Source of the DNA: Pseudobdellovibrionaceae bacterium
GTDB lineage: Bacteria > Bdellovibrionota > Bdellovibrionia > Bdellovibrionales > Bdellovibrionaceae
Assembly: GCA_019637875.1 (NCBI GenBank)
Contig: JAHBUW010000002.1
Span: forward strand, 186,001 to 250,000
Length of the DNA: 64,000 nucleotides
Reading direction: 5' to 3'
A program made the position numbers and the translations under genes. Under the pieces are notes generated by a model, which saw nothing but the letters and a program-made list of their open reading frames with translations, made no database searches and was not told where the DNA came from. Shown here in pieces: positions 1 through 10,031 of this stretch (position 1 is the stretch's first letter; every line of letters begins with the position of its first letter).

Positions 1-651
1 GTAGGCCTCACCGGAAATTTGTCGCACGCCGATAACTTTCAGATCCGGCGAAAGCGTCACTTCGTAACCGTTACGTCGTGCGTTTTCGATGAATTGACGT
101 GCGTATTCGCGACGATAATCATCGTCGTAGACGGGCTGCTGGGCGCCTTGGCCCCCATGCAAAAGCTCATTTTGAATAACGTCGTTCGCGGACATCGTCA
201 GGGTGCGCGTATCGCGCAGGTCGCGGGCGGCGTTATTTTCAACGTTGTCGACATTCAGATTGAAAGCTTTGTTACTGTCTTTTTGGACGACGAACTGCCC
301 CACCTTCGGAATGCTGAAGGTCGCCTCCATTTTGATCTTCTCTTTTTCAATCTCCATCTGTCGATTGGTCATCTGCACGTGGCGGTTGACCATGGTCTCA
401 AGACGTTGACGATTCACGGGGTCTTGCACATCAATCGAGGCCGTGCGCCGCTGCTCGGAGGGTGGAGTCTTTCCTTCCATCCAGGCAAAAGCACCGACGG
501 CGATCGCGCACGCGATCAAAATGATCGCGAACCGATTACGGTTCTGTTCCGGATGCTGGATCTGCGGATTTGAACGCGAAAGCGAAGGTGGACGCGGCAC
601 CATCGGGATGTCATTCAACGTGGGAGGTTTCGCCCGCGGTTTCTGAGACAT
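1..651 (-). CDS. Unknown single-pass membrane protein, C-terminus outside the window
   Basis: About 217 codons are visible on the minus strand, running off the window edge without a stop. The protein opens with a proline-rich cytoplasmic tail (about residues 1-45), then one hydrophobic segment (FAIILIACAIAVGAFAW), then a charged, probably periplasmic region rich in Glu, Lys, Asn and Arg that may be partly coiled coil. I recognise no enzymatic motif. The ATG at 651 is preferred over the one at 657 because AGGA lies seven bases before it. It follows the histidine kinase gene by about 80 bases with no visible terminator, so it is probably the last known member of the sigma/anti-sigma/kinase operon. 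Function unknown. Confidence 0.7.
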   Translation of the reverse strand, partial: MSQKPRAKPPTLNDIPMVPRPPSLSRSNPQIQHPEQNRNRFAIILIACAIAVGAFAWMEGKTPPSEQRRTASIDVQDPVNRQRLETMVNRHVQMTNRQMEIEKEKIKMEATFSIPKVGQFVVQKDSNKAFNLNVDNVENNAARDLRDTRTLTMSANDVIQNELLHGGQGAQQPVYDDDYRREYARQFIENARRNGYEVTLSPDLKVIGVRQISGEAY

Positions 652-732
652 ATCCATATCCTACATCAAATTTGTGAAAGCGCTCCGCCTCACCCCACTT
701 CCCGCCCCAATCCGAGACACCATGAGGGTACC

Positions 733-2739
733 TTACTCGGCTTTGCGGTTAATACTGGCTTTGAGGACGGACTCGTCGGGCTTGACCGGGATCATAACGA
801 TAAACTCGGTGCCCGTGCCGGGTTGACTTTTAACTTGAATGTCGCCGCCGTGATTGAGGACGATCCCGTAAGTGATGGAAAGTCCCAGGCCCGTCCCCTG
901 ACCGACGCCCTTGGTCGAGAAGAAGGGATCGAAGATCTTTTCCTGAACTTCCGGCGTCATGCCTTTGCCGGAGTCTTGGATCGAGATCACGACCATCTCG
1001 CCCTTGCCACGTACGCGCGTGATTTTCGTCGTGATCCAGATCCGGCCACTGCCTTCGATCGCCTGGACGGCATTCGACAGAAGATTCATGAACACTTGGT
1101 TGATCTGGCTCGAGAAGCATTTCACCTTCGGGATCGAACCGAAGTTACGCTCGATTTCGATGCGGCCCTTGATCTCGCCCTTGATCAGATTGAGCGTACT
1201 TTCCAAGGACTCGTGAATATCGAGTTCTTTGAGCTCGGCCGCCTCTAGCCGCGAGAAATTCCGCAGTCCCAAAACGATGTCGCGGGTACGGCGCGCCCCA
1301 TCTTCGCAAGAACGGACCAACTTCGGTAAATCTTCTTTGATGAAGTCGATATCCAATTCTTTTTGCAGACGATGGATGTTGTGCGGGTTGCGTTCGGCCT
1401 CTTCCGCGTAACGCATAAGCTTTTCCGCGTAGTCGCGCAGATGGGACATATTCGAATAGATGAAACCGATGGGATTGTTCAACTCGTGCGCGACGCCAGC
1501 GACAAGTTGACCCAGTGAAATCATTTTCGAGTTGTGTACCAGCTTCGTCTGCGTGTCCTTGATCTGCAGATTCGCCTTTTCCAATTCGATGATTTTGTTT
1601 TTGAGCTCGGCGCGCGCGCGCGCGATGTTGCGGCTCATCGTATTGAAAGATTCCGTCAATAGGCCGATTTCGGTTTCGGACGTGACCGGAATTTCGACGG
1701 GCGAATCGTTGTTCTGAATGTTCTGAGTCGCGGCGACCAGATCCTGCAGCGGTTTCAACACCGCGTTCGAGCTGACCCAGATCATGATGATCAGAAGCCC
1801 CAAAACGGTGGCGACGACGACGTAAAATGCCAAATTCACGTTCCGCAGCACCGCCTTCGCGTCCCGCTTCGACGCCCCCAACGCCAGAAAGAAATCGGAG
1901 TTTCCGAAAGACATGGGATAAACCAAGAATCCATGGGGTTCACCGCGCACATCCAGGTCAAAAAAGGAATGTACGAGCGCCTTCGTGTACTCTTCGAAAT
2001 AGCCCTTTTCGTACATCGAGAAATCCGGCAGCGTCGCCGCCGAGACCGCACCCGTCGGGCGCAAGATCATCAGCTCGAGCTTCATGCGCTCTTTCTGCTT
2101 GATCAAGAAACGTGAATCGAGATCGAGGCTTTGCTCCAAATAGCCGACGTGTTTACCGGCCGCGTTCGAAAGCTTCGAAAACAAGATCAGCGAAAAGCGA
2201 CCGTTTTTCGAGTGTTCGACAAGTGCGTACTCATTCACGTAGCGAAGTTTATCTAAATTTTCCTGCGCGAGGACGAGGGCGCGACGGCCCGAAGGCACAA
2301 AGTCCTTCAACCGGCTTTGGTCATCACGGTAGACCGACGCGAGCATTCTTCCCTGACGATTGAAGAAGGTCAGGCTGGTCGAAATGTCGGCCTTTAACCA
2401 ATCGAGCGCCGTCCGACGGATGCCCGCGACGTCCCCCGTAGAAAGGGTGTAGATGAACGGCGTATCCGCGGCGTAGATGTTCCGACGATCCATCATGGAG
2501 CTTTTGAAATCGTCGAGGATCGCGTCGATCTCACGTGCGTTGGCCGCCAGTCGCTGCGCGAGTTCATTGTCGATGGCTTGCTCGTATTTCAATACGGAAT
2601 AACCCGTGACGAACGCCACAGGGACCACCGAAAACAGAATGAACCAGACGACGAGGATCGATCGAAGCGATCTTCGCGCGGTCCGCGGGGGTTTCTTTTT
2701 CACGACGACCCGAGCACTAAGGCTACTTTTTTTCCTCAA
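733..2739 (-). CDS. Membrane sensor histidine kinase
   Basis: 668 residues. Two membrane helices (about 27-50 and 302-324) enclose a periplasmic sensor region of about 250 residues. A HAMP linker follows (about 325-380), then a short coiled coil, a HisKA domain with phospho-acceptor His418 in VAGVAHELNNPIGF, and an HATPase_c domain with N-box (NLLSNAVQA), G1 (DSGKGM) and G2 (GTGLGLSITYG). The AHELNNP form of the H-box is typical of NtrB/ZraS-type kinases. The start is a TTG overlapping the end of the upstream anti-sigma-like gene by 17 bases, so translation is probably coupled. No response regulator lies beside it in the window, so the partner is unknown. The sensor region resembles no domain I can name. 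Confidence 0.93.
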   Translation of the reverse strand: MRKKSSLSARVVVKKKPPRTARRSLRSILVVWFILFSVVPVAFVTGYSVLKYEQAIDNELAQRLAANAREIDAILDDFKSSMMDRRNIYAADTPFIYTLSTGDVAGIRRTALDWLKADISTSLTFFNRQGRMLASVYRDDQSRLKDFVPSGRRALVLAQENLDKLRYVNEYALVEHSKNGRFSLILFSKLSNAAGKHVGYLEQSLDLDSRFLIKQKERMKLELMILRPTGAVSAATLPDFSMYEKGYFEEYTKALVHSFFDLDVRGEPHGFLVYPMSFGNSDFFLALGASKRDAKAVLRNVNLAFYVVVATVLGLLIIMIWVSSNAVLKPLQDLVAATQNIQNNDSPVEIPVTSETEIGLLTESFNTMSRNIARARAELKNKIIELEKANLQIKDTQTKLVHNSKMISLGQLVAGVAHELNNPIGFIYSNMSHLRDYAEKLMRYAEEAERNPHNIHRLQKELDIDFIKEDLPKLVRSCEDGARRTRDIVLGLRNFSRLEAAELKELDIHESLESTLNLIKGEIKGRIEIERNFGSIPKVKCFSSQINQVFMNLLSNAVQAIEGSGRIWITTKITRVRGKGEMVVISIQDSGKGMTPEVQEKIFDPFFSTKGVGQGTGLGLSITYGIVLNHGGDIQVKSQPGTGTEFIVMIPVKPDESVLKASINRKAE

Positions 2740-3877
2740 CTTCGACGATCAGTCGAATGATTCCCTCGGGCATGACTCGCTCGTGACGCTCTTTGCTGAT
2801 CACGAGTGTTCCATATTCCCGAAAGAACGCTTCCAGTTCTTCATATTTTGCTTCGGGAATTGTGAAATGGAAATAGGACCCCTGACCCTTCTGCCAGCCT
2901 AGGTCGACTTGTCCGGCCTTACGTCCACCTGCCGTGTTGACGAATTCAACCAGCTTGGGAGTCACGGCCTCGACGTTGGTCACCTGCAAGCGACCACGGT
3001 AAAGGAATCCGCGGAAAGCCACGGGATCTTGGGGTTTGGGCGCCGTCGCGGCCGCGATGGCCGCCGCCTGCGTGGGCGTCGCCACCGGTGCCTTCGCGAC
3101 GACGGGCGCGGGAACGACCACCGGTGCCGGAGCGACAGCGGGAACCGCCGGTACGGCGGGTGTTTCGGAGCTGGCGCTCCGCTTCGGCGGAGCCTCGGTG
3201 GGTTTCGCCGTTCCCGGTGCCGTCGGCGCCTGCGCCGCCGGAGCCGCTGCGGGCGCAACGTTCGCGGCCGCGGGCAACGTTGTATTGGGACCGGCCACTT
3301 GCGGAACGCCGGCGATGTCGTCGACGGTTTTTTGCGGCGACGTGAACGCCGATTCGGGCACGCCCTCATCGTCAAAGACAACGTCTTTCACGAGCTCCAT
3401 CAAAGTTTCGTCGGCGGTTTCGGGCGCGCTCTTACGTTGTTCGCGGCGAACTTCCGCGAGCGTCACGCTGCTGGTTTCATCCTGAATGACCTCGAAAAGC
3501 GCGTTCCAAGGAACGGCGATGGCGATCACAAAAATCACCGAAACGACCGCGATGGACTCAAGCCCCAGCTTCAAACCGGCGGGCCAGTCCTCGACGCGAA
3601 GTTTTTCGTTCACCTTGTCCATGAAGTTCGTCGAAACGCGAACGCGCTCCAGACTTTCATTCGACGCGCGGAAACTCGAAAGCCCATCCAGATAACCCAG
3701 GCCGCGACGGATGCGCTGAAGTTCACGCTGAAGCTCCGTATCGGTTTTCAGATACTCTTCCAACGCGAGCTTGCGATTGTCGTCGAGGGTGCCCTGCGCG
3801 TATTCGTAAAGCAGCTCTTCGGCGTGAAAGCGGCTCAAAGGGCGGATTCCGTCTTTCGAGTATGGGGTCAACTCCAT
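2723..3877 (-). CDS. Anti-sigma-factor-like membrane protein with Ala/Pro-rich linker
   Basis: 384 residues from the ATG at 3877; longer reading upstream would run back through the sigma-like gene. The N-terminus (about 15-65) is a helical segment (HAEELLYEYAQGTLDDNRKL) like anti-sigma domains, but without the HxxxCxxC zinc motif of ZAS proteins. A membrane helix spans about 101-124. A long Ala/Pro/Val linker (about 195-290) leads to a folded C-terminal domain of about 95 residues resembling the extracytoplasmic part of DUF4349-type proteins. The start overlaps the sigma-like gene by 10 bases and the end overlaps the kinase by 17, so the three are expressed together. An anti-sigma role is inferred from position and topology, not shown. 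Confidence 0.7.
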   Translation of the reverse strand: MELTPYSKDGIRPLSRFHAEELLYEYAQGTLDDNRKLALEEYLKTDTELQRELQRIRRGLGYLDGLSSFRASNESLERVRVSTNFMDKVNEKLRVEDWPAGLKLGLESIAVVSVIFVIAIAVPWNALFEVIQDETSSVTLAEVRREQRKSAPETADETLMELVKDVVFDDEGVPESAFTSPQKTVDDIAGVPQVAGPNTTLPAAANVAPAAAPAAQAPTAPGTAKPTEAPPKRSASSETPAVPAVPAVAPAPVVVPAPVVAKAPVATPTQAAAIAAATAPKPQDPVAFRGFLYRGRLQVTNVEAVTPKLVEFVNTAGGRKAGQVDLGWQKGQGSYFHFTIPEAKYEELEAFFREYGTLVISKERHERVMPEGIIRLIVEVEEKK

Positions 3878-4338
3878 GGGCGCCTCACTTGCGGGGTCGG
3901 TGCGTTTTCGAGTTTCAGCGAGAGTTTGCGAACCGCGCGGCTGAGGCGGTGCTGCAAAGTTCCGGCGCTCAGATCCAGCGCCTTGGCGATCGCCTCCAGC
4001 GGCAACTTCAGGATCAGCGCCCACACGACGACGATCAGTTCGTCGGGCGAAGCGCCTTTGAAATAGTCGCGCCAGGGACTCAGATCGATGTCCCGCGACT
4101 GGGCCGTGAGCGCGCTTTGCAAGGTGGCCTGCTTTCCTTTCAGCACCGCCTGATGATGGCGCTCGAACACGAGGTGGGTCACCTGCACAAACATGACGTC
4201 GAAGTTATCGTTGGGGCGCGTGCGCGCGAGCTGATCCAGGCGCTGATAAGCTTCTTGCGAGGCCTCTTCCGCGAGGACCTGATTCAAGAACGCGAACTGA
4301 AAAAATGTCAGGAGGGCCTGGGCCTGCTGATCGGTCAT
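3868..4338 (-). CDS. ECF-type sigma-factor-like protein, reduced
   Basis: 156 residues, shorter than the usual 170-200 for ECF sigma factors. The C-terminal third reads as a sigma region 4 helix-turn-helix (PDELIVVVWALILKLPLEAI followed by AKALDLSAGTLQHRLSRAVR), the part that contacts the -35 box. The N-terminal half is helical and could be a diverged region 2, but the usual DNA-melting signature is not obvious. It is the first gene of a coupled set with the anti-sigma-like protein and kinase. It may be a true sigma factor, or a region-4-only regulator; both are possible. An SD-like GAGAG lies before the ATG. Confidence 0.7.
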   Translation of the reverse strand: MTDQQAQALLTFFQFAFLNQVLAEEASQEAYQRLDQLARTRPNDNFDVMFVQVTHLVFERHHQAVLKGKQATLQSALTAQSRDIDLSPWRDYFKGASPDELIVVVWALILKLPLEAIAKALDLSAGTLQHRLSRAVRKLSLKLENAPTPQVRRPWS

Positions 4339-4430
4339 AACACTCTCATTTCCCCAAACCGGGGCCGTTCAATCAAGTCCAGCCGCCTGTATTACAAGCT
4401 TTTCATGCGGCCGAGGGGCTGGAAACGCCC

Positions 4431-5594
<1,164 letters not shown>

Positions 5595-5635
5595 TGCACG
5601 AGGTTAGAGGTTTTTCCCGGCGCCGACGCTGGGTG

Positions 5636-7273
5636 TTATTGCCCCCGCTTTTGGGTCCACTCGAGTTCGGATTCAATTCGCGCCCAAAGCGCCTGAACCT
5701 GTTCGTCTTTTTGCGCGTCCGTCCAGTTGAGGAACGACTGGAAAACCGCCGCCACCTTGGAAAGTGAGGCGGCGCCATGATCGCGTTCGGCGAGGAAAAG
5801 CGGGACACGGCGGAAGTAGAAATCCGCGATCGTCAGGCACATCGTCGTCGAAATCGCGTGGGCCGCTTCGTATTCGATCGCCGATTTCAGGCCCGCGAAG
5901 CTTTTGACCATATCGAAAGCCTCAAGCCCGTGGCGCTCCAGCAGCGTGCGGCACTCCTTCGCGGATAGCTTCGACGCCTTTTGCAGTTCGCGCGTATGCA
6001 CGTCGAGGCGCTGGAAAACGTCCCGTGTCACCTTCGGGTTCAGCGGCGCCTCGGTCTGGCAAACGCCGAATTTCACGCGATCGCCAATGGGGAAATGCTT
6101 CAAAATTTCGTTCATCGTCTGTTCGGCGATCAGACGGTAAGTCGTGTACTTCCCGCCCATCACGTAAGTCACGCCGTGCTCATCCGTCGTGATCGTATGT
6201 TCGCGCGAGGTTTTACCCTCCGTGGTCGCGTCGTCTTTCACCAAGGGGCGAACGCCCGCGTAGGACGCGACGATGTCTTGCGCGGTGATGTTCAGGCCCG
6301 GGAAGTATTTTTCGATCACGCCCAGCAGATACTTCACGTCTTCGGCTTCGGCGCGCACGCCGTTCAAGTCACCTTTGAAATCCGTATCGGTCGTCCCGAT
6401 GATCACCATCTCGTGGCGCGGGATCGCGAAAACGATCCGCGACTCGGCGGCCATGACGACCGCGCACGGAAGCGGGAAGCGTTCGCGCGTGAACGTCAGG
6501 TGAACGCCTTTCGTGGGACGGAGCTTATCCTGCCAGTCCTTGAAAAGCTGGTGTCCCAACTCGTCCGTCCACGGACCCACCGTCGACAGGAAGTGGTGCC
6601 CCCGAATCCAGAACTCTTCCCCCGTCCGCTCGTCGCGCGCCTTCAGCGCGACGACTTCGCCCTTTTCGTTTTGCTGCGCGCCGATCGCCTTCACGTAGTT
6701 CGCCGCGGTCAGATCCCGTTCGTTCGCCGAACGCAAAGTCTCGAACACCAGACGGTCGTCGTCCATGTAGGCGTCAGAGTAGGTGTAGCCGCCCAGCAGA
6801 TCTTGGGGCTGAAGACTCGGCACCAAATCCACCGACTCCTTCGCCGACCAACGGTCGTGGCTTTCGGGAGCGTCGAACAGCGCCAGCGCATCGTACGCCC
6901 ACATGCCCAGCCCCATTTTGGCCATGCCGACCCGTCCGCCTTGGTAAAGCGGAATGAAGAAACGGAGGGGGTGCACCAGGTGCGGCGCCAGATCGAGAAG
7001 CTTTTTGCGCTCGCTCAGCGCCTCGAACACCAGATGGAACTCGAAGTTTTCGAGGTAACGGATCCCGCCGTGAATGAGCTTCGATGATTTCGAGCTCGTG
7101 CCCGATGCGAAGTCGCGCGCTTCGATCAGCGCGACTTTCATGCCCCGCAAACACGCGTCCCGCGCGACGCCGGCGCCGTTGATCCCCCCGCCCACGATGA
7201 CCAAGTCGAAAACCTGGCTTTGCAAACGTTGACGGTGAACGGCACGGTCGGCGGGCGAAAATGATTTCTTCAT
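5636..7273 (-). CDS. glpD: Aerobic glycerol-3-phosphate dehydrogenase (FAD)
   Basis: 545 residues. Oxidises glycerol-3-phosphate to dihydroxyacetone phosphate at the inner membrane and passes electrons to quinone. The N-terminal FAD-binding fold is clear (DLVIVGGGINGAGVARDACL, then the SGTSSKSSKLIHGGIRYLE segment typical of GlpD), as is the mid-protein FAIPRHEMVIIGTTDTDF and the YAGVRPLV motif. The C-terminal DAO_C domain is present. I start at the ATG at 7273 because an AGGG lies just before it and the upstream gene stops at 7282; a longer reading would overlap that gene. No glpK or glpF is nearby. Confidence 0.95.
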   Translation of the reverse strand: MKKSFSPADRAVHRQRLQSQVFDLVIVGGGINGAGVARDACLRGMKVALIEARDFASGTSSKSSKLIHGGIRYLENFEFHLVFEALSERKKLLDLAPHLVHPLRFFIPLYQGGRVGMAKMGLGMWAYDALALFDAPESHDRWSAKESVDLVPSLQPQDLLGGYTYSDAYMDDDRLVFETLRSANERDLTAANYVKAIGAQQNEKGEVVALKARDERTGEEFWIRGHHFLSTVGPWTDELGHQLFKDWQDKLRPTKGVHLTFTRERFPLPCAVVMAAESRIVFAIPRHEMVIIGTTDTDFKGDLNGVRAEAEDVKYLLGVIEKYFPGLNITAQDIVASYAGVRPLVKDDATTEGKTSREHTITTDEHGVTYVMGGKYTTYRLIAEQTMNEILKHFPIGDRVKFGVCQTEAPLNPKVTRDVFQRLDVHTRELQKASKLSAKECRTLLERHGLEAFDMVKSFAGLKSAIEYEAAHAISTTMCLTIADFYFRRVPLFLAERDHGAASLSKVAAVFQSFLNWTDAQKDEQVQALWARIESELEWTQKRGQ

Positions 7274-7281
7274 CGCGGTCC

Positions 7282-7758
7282 CTACGCTTTCGTAGTTTTG
7301 GCGGACAGAACTTGCGGATTCCATTCTTCGGCGCGCATGTGCTTCGTCGAGTTCAGCGTCGCCGGGCTTTTCGGGAAATAAACTTTCTGCAGATGCTTTT
7401 CGCGGCTCAGGCGATAAGCGAGGTCACTGATCTCATCGCGCACTTGCAGCGACGAGTACTGAAGATGCTCCACCCACAAACTCTGCGTCTGCCCGTCGAG
7501 GAAGAGCAGCGGCTGCGCGATGAAGTAACCCATCAACAATCCGTCGTCCGAAAACTCCGACTTCACGGCCGTGTCGCGCGCGAGAAAACTCCATCCCATG
7601 GGAATGTAGTGCTCCAGCGCTTCTTTGCGCCAGCGAGCGTTCCACGACAAAAGCGCGCGGTCCTCTTCGTTGAGGATTTGTTCCGCGAGCTTGCGTTGTT
7701 CGTAATCCAAAATCTCGGGAATTTCCGAGACCTGAACGATTTTGAAATCCAGTGACAT
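7282..7758 (-). CDS. Conserved small cytoplasmic protein, possibly GNAT-like
   Basis: 158 residues, no signal peptide or membrane segment. The centre (DDGLLMGYFIAQPLLFLDGQ then SLWVEHLQ) has the strand pattern of GNAT acetyltransferases, where the V-strand supports acetyl-CoA, but I cannot see a clean pyrophosphate loop (Q/RxxGxG/A). It lies nine bases upstream of glpD and probably shares its transcript. The family name is tentative. Confidence 0.6.
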   Translation of the reverse strand: MSLDFKIVQVSEIPEILDYEQRKLAEQILNEEDRALLSWNARWRKEALEHYIPMGWSFLARDTAVKSEFSDDGLLMGYFIAQPLLFLDGQTQSLWVEHLQYSSLQVRDEISDLAYRLSREKHLQKVYFPKSPATLNSTKHMRAEEWNPQVLSAKTTKA

Positions 7759-7787
7759 AGCCGCATTATCTACATAGGCTTCGATTT

Positions 7788-8546
7788 GTGAAGTACAAAA
7801 AGAGCTATAAAAGTTGGCCCGATGAGATTTGGCGGACTCTCGAAAAAGCGCTCGCCGACGAGCTTTCCGTCAACCCCCGGCCGGTCGCCGCTTTCGATGC
7901 CGACGGCACCTTGTGGGACACCGATCTGGGCGAAAGCTTTTTCAAGTACCAGATTAAAAATAGCAACTTACCGAACATGCCCGCCGATCCCTGGCGCCAC
8001 TACCGCGACTGGAAAGAATCCGGCGATCCCCGCCCGGCCTATCTTTGGCTCGCGCAGATCAACCAGGGTCAGCGCCTGGAGCAGGTCCAAGCTTGGGCGA
8101 AAGCCTCCGTCGACAGCTTCGACCCCCTTCCCGTTTTCGAGGAGCAAAAGCGCTGGATCGAGCTTCTACTCAAAAACCGGGTGGATGTTTACATCGTGAC
8201 CGCTTCGGTGAAGTGGGCCGTCGAACCCGGCGCCCCCTATCTGGGATTGCGCGCGCAGGACGTTCTGGGCGTGCAAACGAAAGTCGTCGACGGCGTCGTG
8301 CAGACGGAGCAATTCGGACCGATGACCTACCGGGAAGGCAAACCCGACGCGCTTCTCGCCGCGACCGGCGGACGTAAACCCTTTTTCTGTTCGGGAAATA
8401 CCATGGGCGACTACGCCCTGCTGAAATCGGCGACCCGCGTGGGACTCGCCGTCGGCGCAGCCCCGGAGGGCCACGAACTCTGGAAAACCGAGGAAGACCT
8501 GCGCGGCAAAGCGGCCGAACACGGCTGGCTCGCCCACAAATTCTAG
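7788..8546 (+). CDS. HAD-superfamily phosphatase, SerB-like
   Basis: 252 residues. HAD motif I is AAFDADGTLWDTD, with the nucleophile Asp in DADGT; motif II is IVTASVKW; a conserved Lys lies in REGKPDAL; motif III is FCSGNTMGDYALL. The cap inserted after motif I and the order of motifs resemble phosphoserine-phosphatase-like (HAD-IB) enzymes, so a small phosphomonoester is the likely substrate. The start is a GTG at 7788 with a weak AGG nine bases before; it is divergent from the glpD pair. Confidence 0.88.
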   Translation: MKYKKSYKSWPDEIWRTLEKALADELSVNPRPVAAFDADGTLWDTDLGESFFKYQIKNSNLPNMPADPWRHYRDWKESGDPRPAYLWLAQINQGQRLEQVQAWAKASVDSFDPLPVFEEQKRWIELLLKNRVDVYIVTASVKWAVEPGAPYLGLRAQDVLGVQTKVVDGVVQTEQFGPMTYREGKPDALLAATGGRKPFFCSGNTMGDYALLKSATRVGLAVGAAPEGHELWKTEEDLRGKAAEHGWLAHKF

Positions 8547-8567
8547 AAAACGCGGACTAAGCCCGCT

Positions 8568-8671
8568 CCCGAGTCCAAGCCGGGTCGAGCGCGAGGCGGG
8601 AGGAGGAAGGCGTACGCTGGCCGTACGTCGACGACGACCAACGATATCGATCGGCCCGGCTTAGGCTCGGG
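8568..8671. repeat. Imperfect inverted-repeat element between HAD gene and pepP-like gene
   Basis: Arms at 8568-8591 and 8648-8671 are inverted copies matching at 20 of 24 positions. The centre carries a perfect CGTACG (8611-8616) and CGTACG (8622-8627) pair, flanked by GGAGGAGG on one side and CGACGACGAC on the other. The right arm covers the stop codon of the pepP-like gene. The layout (outer arms, GAG/GAC triplet runs, central palindrome) resembles part of the larger element at 12598-12863. It may act as a transcript end for both convergent genes. Confidence 0.6.
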
Positions 8672-9983
8672 CCATCACTTTTTCGATGTCGGCGATTTCT
8701 TTGGGACAATCCTTGGTGAGGATGTCGATCCCGCCGTTCGTGACGAGGATGTTGTCCTCGATCCGCACGCCGATACCACGGTATTTTTCCGCCGCGCTTT
8801 CGTCGTTCCACGGGATGTAAATGCCGGGCTCGACGGTGAAGACCATGCCGGGTTCGATCTCGCGGCGTTTGCCTTTGCGATCCAGGTAAAGTCCCGCGTC
8901 GTGAACGTCCATTCCCAGGAAGTGGCCGATCCCGTGGGGATAGTATTTCTTCTGCAGATTCGCGGCGATGATGTCCTCTTTACGACCGGTCAACAGTCCC
9001 AGCTCGAGCATCGCTTCGGTCAGCAGCTGCGTTCCCAGATCCTGCAGATCGTTGAACGGAAGTCCCGGACGTACGGCCGCGATGACTTTCTTCTGCACGT
9101 CGAGCACCGCTTGGTAAATTTCGGCCTGCGCCTTCGTGAAACGTCCGTTCACCGGGTAAGTACGTGTGATGTCCGAGGTGAAATAGTTATACTCGCCACC
9201 CGCATCCACCAACAACAGATCACCGTCTTTCAGCGGTTGATCGTTGAAAACGTAGTGGAGCGTGCACGCGTTCGCGCCGCCGGCCACGATGGAGTTGTAA
9301 CCCACACGGGCCGCGCCGTTTTTCATGATCTGGTACAGGAAGTAACCTTCCAGTTCGCGCTCGTTCACGCCGGGCTTCGTGTACTTCATGAGCTCCGTGT
9401 GCGCGTTCGCGGTCAGCTCGCACGCGGTCCGGTGATTCTGAATGTCGAGGTCGGATTTGATCACGCGGAACTCGCCCAGGAACTCGTCCGCGTCGAACAC
9501 CGGCAGCAGGCCGTAACCGCTGCGGCCCGTGCTCAGCTTGTGATTCAACAAAGCCGCGTTCATCCAGCGGTCGACTTCGGGATTTTTTTGGAAGCGGAAG
9601 TAAAGCGCGTCGGCCTTCGCCATCAGGCCCGCGATACGCTCCTCGAACTGTTCGATCGGATAGACTTCGTCGATCTTGAAATCGGTTTTCGTCTGCTTAG
9701 TTCCGAAACGGAAACCGTCCCAAGTCTCGCGTTCGACGTCTTTTTCGCGCAGGAACAAAACCGTTTCCGGAGTCCGCCCGGGCCGGAACACGAAGATGCT
9801 TTGCGGTTCTTCGAAACCGGTCAGGTAGTAGAGGTTCGAATCTTGGCGATAGGGATGCTCGACGTTGCCGTTGCGTTTCGCTTCGGGCATCGAAGCGACG
9901 ACGAGGACTCCGTCTTTGAGTTTTTCCGCCACTTTTTGGCGGCGCTCTTGGAAGAGTCTCATGTTTTCAAGCGGTCGGCGCAT
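8661..9983 (-). CDS. pepP: Xaa-Pro aminopeptidase (M24B)
   Basis: 440 residues, normal for PepP. Removes N-terminal residues preceding proline. The N-terminal AMP_N domain (about 1-140) precedes a pita-bread M24 domain with all five metal ligands: Asp in LLVDAGGEYN and SDITRTYP, His in HGIGHFLGMDVHD, Glu in VFTVEPGIYIP and Glu in GVRIEDNILVT. The ATG at 9983 has AAGGGA six bases upstream. It is last in the xseA-xseB-ispA-tlyA-lipoprotein-pepP run on this strand, 48 bases after the lipoprotein gene. Confidence 0.95.
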   Translation of the reverse strand: MRRPLENMRLFQERRQKVAEKLKDGVLVVASMPEAKRNGNVEHPYRQDSNLYYLTGFEEPQSIFVFRPGRTPETVLFLREKDVERETWDGFRFGTKQTKTDFKIDEVYPIEQFEERIAGLMAKADALYFRFQKNPEVDRWMNAALLNHKLSTGRSGYGLLPVFDADEFLGEFRVIKSDLDIQNHRTACELTANAHTELMKYTKPGVNERELEGYFLYQIMKNGAARVGYNSIVAGGANACTLHYVFNDQPLKDGDLLLVDAGGEYNYFTSDITRTYPVNGRFTKAQAEIYQAVLDVQKKVIAAVRPGLPFNDLQDLGTQLLTEAMLELGLLTGRKEDIIAANLQKKYYPHGIGHFLGMDVHDAGLYLDRKGKRREIEPGMVFTVEPGIYIPWNDESAAEKYRGIGVRIEDNILVTNGGIDILTKDCPKEIADIEKVMARA

Positions 9984-10031
9984 ATCGGATCCCTTCTGGA
10001 AAGCCGCCCGCGCTTGAAACGGAGTGTGAAC

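Noticed and set aside
725-736. GGTACC next to the kinase stop, resembling the 23824 palindrome
   Set aside because: Only one half is present and no inverted partner lies nearby, so it is probably chance.
3036-3485. Ala/Gly-rich plus-strand frame opposite the anti-sigma-like gene
   Set aside because: It mirrors the Ala/Pro linker of the real gene and has no start signal.
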